From Enterocloster hominis (ex Liu et al. 2021) (GTDB lineage Bacteria > Bacillota > Clostridia > Lachnospirales > Lachnospiraceae), in contig JACRTJ010000008.1 in NCBI GenBank assembly GCA_014385265.1, forward strand, positions 86,838 through 150,837: 64,000 nucleotides of DNA. The letters run 5' to 3'. Both the position numbers and the translations under genes were made by a program. The notes beneath the pieces were generated by a model, which had not been told where the DNA came from, ran no database searches, and saw only the letters and a program-made list of their open reading frames with translations. Every line of letters starts with the position of its first letter. Within the stretch, counting starts at the first letter, position 1. This document shows positions 61,620 to 64,000 of the stretch, piece by piece.

Positions 61620-63403
61620 AGCCGGAACTTAAAAAGCTGCTTATCCTAAATGCCCCCTATCTGCTCTTTGTCTATCTCTTTGATAAAATCGGACAGACAG
61701 TGCGGCTCTCTCCGGGAGTTGACCTTTCCGGCAAGGTGCTGTCGCTTGGGGAGGGCTTTTCTATGGCTTTTGCAAATCCACTTCCGAGCCTTGCTCCTAT
61801 GGATTTACTGATAGGGCTTTTCGGCGCGGTGCTTATCCGGCTGATTGTCTATGTTAAAGGCAAAAACGCGAAGAAATACCGAAAAGGTGTGGAATACGGT
61901 TCTGCCCGTTGGGGGACTGCCGAAGATATAAAGCCTTACACCGACCCGGTATTTCAAAATAATGTGCTGCTAACACAGACAGAACGGCTTACCATGAACA
62001 GCCGCCCAAAGCAGCCGAAATATGCGAGGAATAAAAATATCCTTGTTATCGGGGGAAGTGGCAGCGGCAAGACAAGATTTTTTGTGAAGCCGAATTTAAT
62101 GCAAATGCACAGCTCATACGTTGTAACCGACCCGAAAGGAACAGTTTTAATCGAGTGCGGCAAGCTCTTACAGCGGGGCGGGTATCGGATAAAGGTGCTG
62201 AACACCATTAACTTCAAAAAAAGCATGAAATACAATCCCTTTGCCTATCTCCGCAGCGAGAAAGATATTTTGAAACTGGTAAATACCTTGATTGCCAACA
62301 CCAAAGGGGACGGGGAAAAAGCCGGGGAGGATTTTTGGGTAAAATCGGAACGGCTCTTTTACTGCGCCCTTATCGGCTACATTTGGTACGAAGCCCCGGA
62401 GGAAGAAAAGAACTTCACGACGCTGCTTGAAATGATAAATGCCAGTGAAGCCCGCGAGGACGACCCGGAATTTCAGTCCCCCGTTGACCTCATGTTTGAA
62501 CGGTTGGAAGAAAAAGACCCGGAACACTTTGCCGTCCGGCAGTATAAGAAATTCCTGTTATCTGCGGGAAAGACAAGAAGCTCTATCCTCATTTCCTGCG
62601 GTGCGCGGCTTGCCCCTTTTGACATTAAAGAGCTGCGCGACCTTATGGAAACCGACGAAATGGAGCTTGATACCATAGGCGACCGCAAGACCGCCCTGTT
62701 TGTCATTATCAGCGACACCGACGATACTTTTAACTTTGTAGTATCAATCCTTTACACGCAGCTTTTCAATCTCCTTTGCGACAAGGCAGATGATGAATAC
62801 GGCGGCAGGCTGCCCGTCCATGTGCGTTGTCTGTTAGACGAGTTTGCAAATATCGGGCAGATACCGAAGTTTGAAAAGCTCATAGCCACCATACGAAGCC
62901 GGGAAATCTCCGCTTCAATCATTTTGCAGAGCCAGTCGCAGTTAAAAGCCATTTACAAGGACAACGCCGATACCATAGTCGGCAACTGCGACACCACCCT
63001 GTTCTTGGGCGGCAAGGAGAAAACCACCCTCAAAGAAATGTCGGAAATCTTGGGGAAAGAAACCATTGACAGCTTCAACACTTCCGAGAACCGGGGGCGG
63101 GAGGTATCGCATGGGCTGAACTATCAGAAGTTAGGCAAGCAGCTTATGACGGAAGATGAAATAGCGGTTATGGACGGCGGGAAATGTATCTTGCAGCTAC
63201 GAGGGGTGCGCCCGTTCTTTTCCGATAAGTACGACATTACAAAGCACCCCAACTACAAATACCTGTCCGACTATGACAAGAAAAATACCTTTGATATGGA
63301 GAAACACCTACGGCGCAGACCCGCCCTTGTAAAGCCGGACGAACCCTTTGACTATTACGAAATCAGCGAAGCAGATTTGCAGGAGGACACCGACCATGAA
63401 TAG
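61616..63403 (+). CDS. virD4: VirD4/TraG-type type IV secretion coupling protein
   Basis: A 595-residue membrane-anchored DNA pump that feeds the relaxase-DNA complex to the mating channel. Two N-terminal hydrophobic segments (about 8-27 and 58-80), Walker A GGSGSGKTRFF at about 145-155, Walker B VRCLLDEFANIGQIP at about 400-414, and the conserved ILQSQSQLKAIYKD segment that follows in TraG/VirD4 ATPases. Follows pcfB with a 4-base overlap. Confidence 0.93.
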   Translation: MKPELKKLLILNAPYLLFVYLFDKIGQTVRLSPGVDLSGKVLSLGEGFSMAFANPLPSLAPMDLLIGLFGAVLIRLIVYVKGKNAKKYRKGVEYGSARWGTAEDIKPYTDPVFQNNVLLTQTERLTMNSRPKQPKYARNKNILVIGGSGSGKTRFFVKPNLMQMHSSYVVTDPKGTVLIECGKLLQRGGYRIKVLNTINFKKSMKYNPFAYLRSEKDILKLVNTLIANTKGDGEKAGEDFWVKSERLFYCALIGYIWYEAPEEEKNFTTLLEMINASEAREDDPEFQSPVDLMFERLEEKDPEHFAVRQYKKFLLSAGKTRSSILISCGARLAPFDIKELRDLMETDEMELDTIGDRKTALFVIISDTDDTFNFVVSILYTQLFNLLCDKADDEYGGRLPVHVRCLLDEFANIGQIPKFEKLIATIRSREISASIILQSQSQLKAIYKDNADTIVGNCDTTLFLGGKEKTTLKEMSEILGKETIDSFNTSENRGREVSHGLNYQKLGKQLMTEDEIAVMDGGKCILQLRGVRPFFSDKYDITKHPNYKYLSDYDKKNTFDMEKHLRRRPALVKPDEPFDYYEISEADLQEDTDHE

Positions 63404-63566
63404 ACGTATCAGAAAGAAACAGGATAAGAAAATCACAGAAGCCATAAATGGGCTTGTTTTTATTGCTGAACGACGGGAACAGCAGCGGCAGGCAGCTATC
63501 CGGCGATTTGTGAAACGGTGTGAAGCCCTGTATGAGCAGCAGCGAAAGGAGGGATTGACGCAGTAA
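63396..63566 (+). CDS. Small basic protein of the conjugation module
   Basis: 56 residues, highly charged and helical (RRIRKKQDKKITEAINGL, ERREQQRQAAIRRFVKRCEALYEQQRKEG). The ATG overlaps the end of virD4 by 8 bases, with GGAGG inside that gene. A short protein at this place is usual in Tn1549-type elements; function unknown. Confidence 0.7.
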   Translation: MNRRIRKKQDKKITEAINGLVFIAERREQQRQAAIRRFVKRCEALYEQQRKEGLTQ

Positions 63567-63758
63567 CAAAGAAACAGACAACTTACATGATACGCGCCCC
63601 TACTGGAAAATCCATAACGCCCACACTCAAAAACTGAATACCGCCGCGCGGCAGAATTTTACGCAGCGCGGGGACTTACGACCGCGGCAGTTTGAAACTG
63701 ACCGCCGTTTTTATGCCCTTTTATGGGGCAAGCCGCATTTGCGGCAGAAAGGAGCTTT

Positions 63759-63899
63759 ATGGAATTTTTTAACTCTGCTATCGACGTATTACAGACCCTT
63801 GTTATCGCACTGGGCGCAGGCTTAGGCATTTGGGGCGTTATCAATCTCTTGGAGGGATATGGAAACGACAATCCGGGTGCAAATGCTCATGTACGGTAA
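63759..63899 (+). CDS. Maff2-family small membrane protein, apparently truncated
   Basis: 46 codons. The first 41 residues (FNSAIDVLQTLVIALGAGLGIWGVINLLEGYGNDNPGA) match the N-terminal half and first membrane segment of Maff2 proteins, a VirB2/pilin-like component of these elements. Normal members continue to a second hydrophobic segment at about 70 residues; here the sequence diverges after NPGA and stops at 63897. The following 100 bases do not restore the family sequence in any frame, so an insertion or deletion is likely. GGAG precedes the ATG. Confidence 0.75.
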   Translation: MEFFNSAIDVLQTLVIALGAGLGIWGVINLLEGYGNDNPGANAHVR

Positions 63900-64000
63900 G
63901 GAAGCAAGCAACCGAAAACAAGAGATAGACCGCCAGCACTACACTATTCCGAACCAAAGACCAAAAGATAAGCATTGTGGGAAAATCTAAACTTTTGGAT

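Larger units (their letters stand above)
59434..64000 (+). mobile_element. Left part of a Tn1549-like integrative conjugative element
   Basis: Begins within cotJC (junction between about 59431 and 59460, not resolvable without an empty site) and runs off the right edge. Gene order repA-like, DUF5348, pcfB, virD4, small protein, Maff2 is the conserved transfer module of Tn1549/CTn-type elements of Clostridia. The relaxase, VirB4/VirB6, integrase and any cargo must lie beyond the window. Composition and codon use (Arg CGG/CGC, compact spacing) differ from the flanking chromosome. Confidence 0.85.

Noticed and set aside
63859..63990. 43-codon frame METTIRVQMLMYGKEAS... at the window edge
   Set aside because: It overlaps the Maff2 gene, has poor ribosome-site spacing and no recognisable family; more likely a by-product of the break in Maff2.
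1..64000. CRISPR arrays, tRNA or rRNA genes
   Set aside because: No regularly spaced direct repeats, cloverleaf sequences or rRNA segments were seen; the only short repeats are those listed.

Overview
The window looks like chromosome from an anaerobic, spore-forming, gut-type Firmicute of the Lachnospiraceae (Clostridium/Enterocloster-like). The grounds are many strong AGGAGG ribosome-binding sites, sigma-A promoters with exact 17-bp spacers, a T-box leader, sporulation genes (spoIID, a spoIIQ-like gene, cotJABC), a Crp/Fnr regulator, choline-binding-type cell-wall repeats, and a Tn1549-type conjugative element at the right edge. The genus is inferred from protein style only; there is no rRNA or tRNA in the window.

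Layout. 0-6.3 kb: end of an oligopeptide ABC transporter operon, then two paralogous S9 peptidases flanking a decayed peptide-binding lipoprotein gene. 6.3-10.3 kb: an NSS-type sodium symporter (minus strand), then an ion-transporter-superfamily antiporter in an operon with a cytidylate-kinase-like protein. 10.3-17.7 kb: a solitary PD-(D/E)XK-like protein, a LysR regulator divergent from a DUF6282 / MatC-like permease / NADP-isocitrate dehydrogenase operon, a GNAT acetyltransferase and a YheO-type PAS regulator. 17.7-19.4 kb: a complete ISLre2-family insertion sequence with 9-bp target duplications, inserted in the last codons of a small membrane-protein gene. 20-26.2 kb: a candidate small RNA, a Crp/Fnr regulator, thioredoxin, a fused thiE-thiD, xpt and an LTA-synthase-like membrane sulfatase-fold protein. 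26.2-28.7 kb: an AT-rich island with an AAA/DUF4143 ATPase and broken genes. 28.8-34.8 kb: an OPT transporter / AroM / DUF1177 / M20 deacylase / LysR cluster, probably a peptide or acyl-amino-acid uptake and hydrolysis unit. 34.9-41.6 kb: ywlG, pncB and a 1416-residue beta-helix surface protein. 41.6-50.9 kb: T-box-led ileS with glgP immediately behind, then spoIID, a spoIIQ-like gene, a LUD protein and a CBS protein. 51-57.8 kb: a very large secreted M60-type metallopeptidase carrying an N-terminal dockerin-like domain, abutting a wall-binding protein whose N-terminal beta-domain resembles a cohesin. 58-59.4 kb: cotJA, cotJB and cotJC, the last cut by the left end of a conjugative element (repA-like, DUF5348, pcfB, virD4, Maff2) that runs off the window.

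The two observations most worth following are (a) the M60 peptidase plus wall-anchored partner, stop and start codons contiguous, which would make a two-gene cellulosome-like surface protease if the dockerin and the cohesin-like domain really bind; and (b) a dispersed, strongly structured intergenic element. It has two full copies (50992-51126 and 57858-57988) and one partial copy (41896-41935). Each starts inside the U-tract of an intrinsic terminator, and the full copies differ by compensatory base changes, as expected of a selected RNA or DNA structure.

Calls of protein family rest on motif recognition in the translated sequence; no database search was run.
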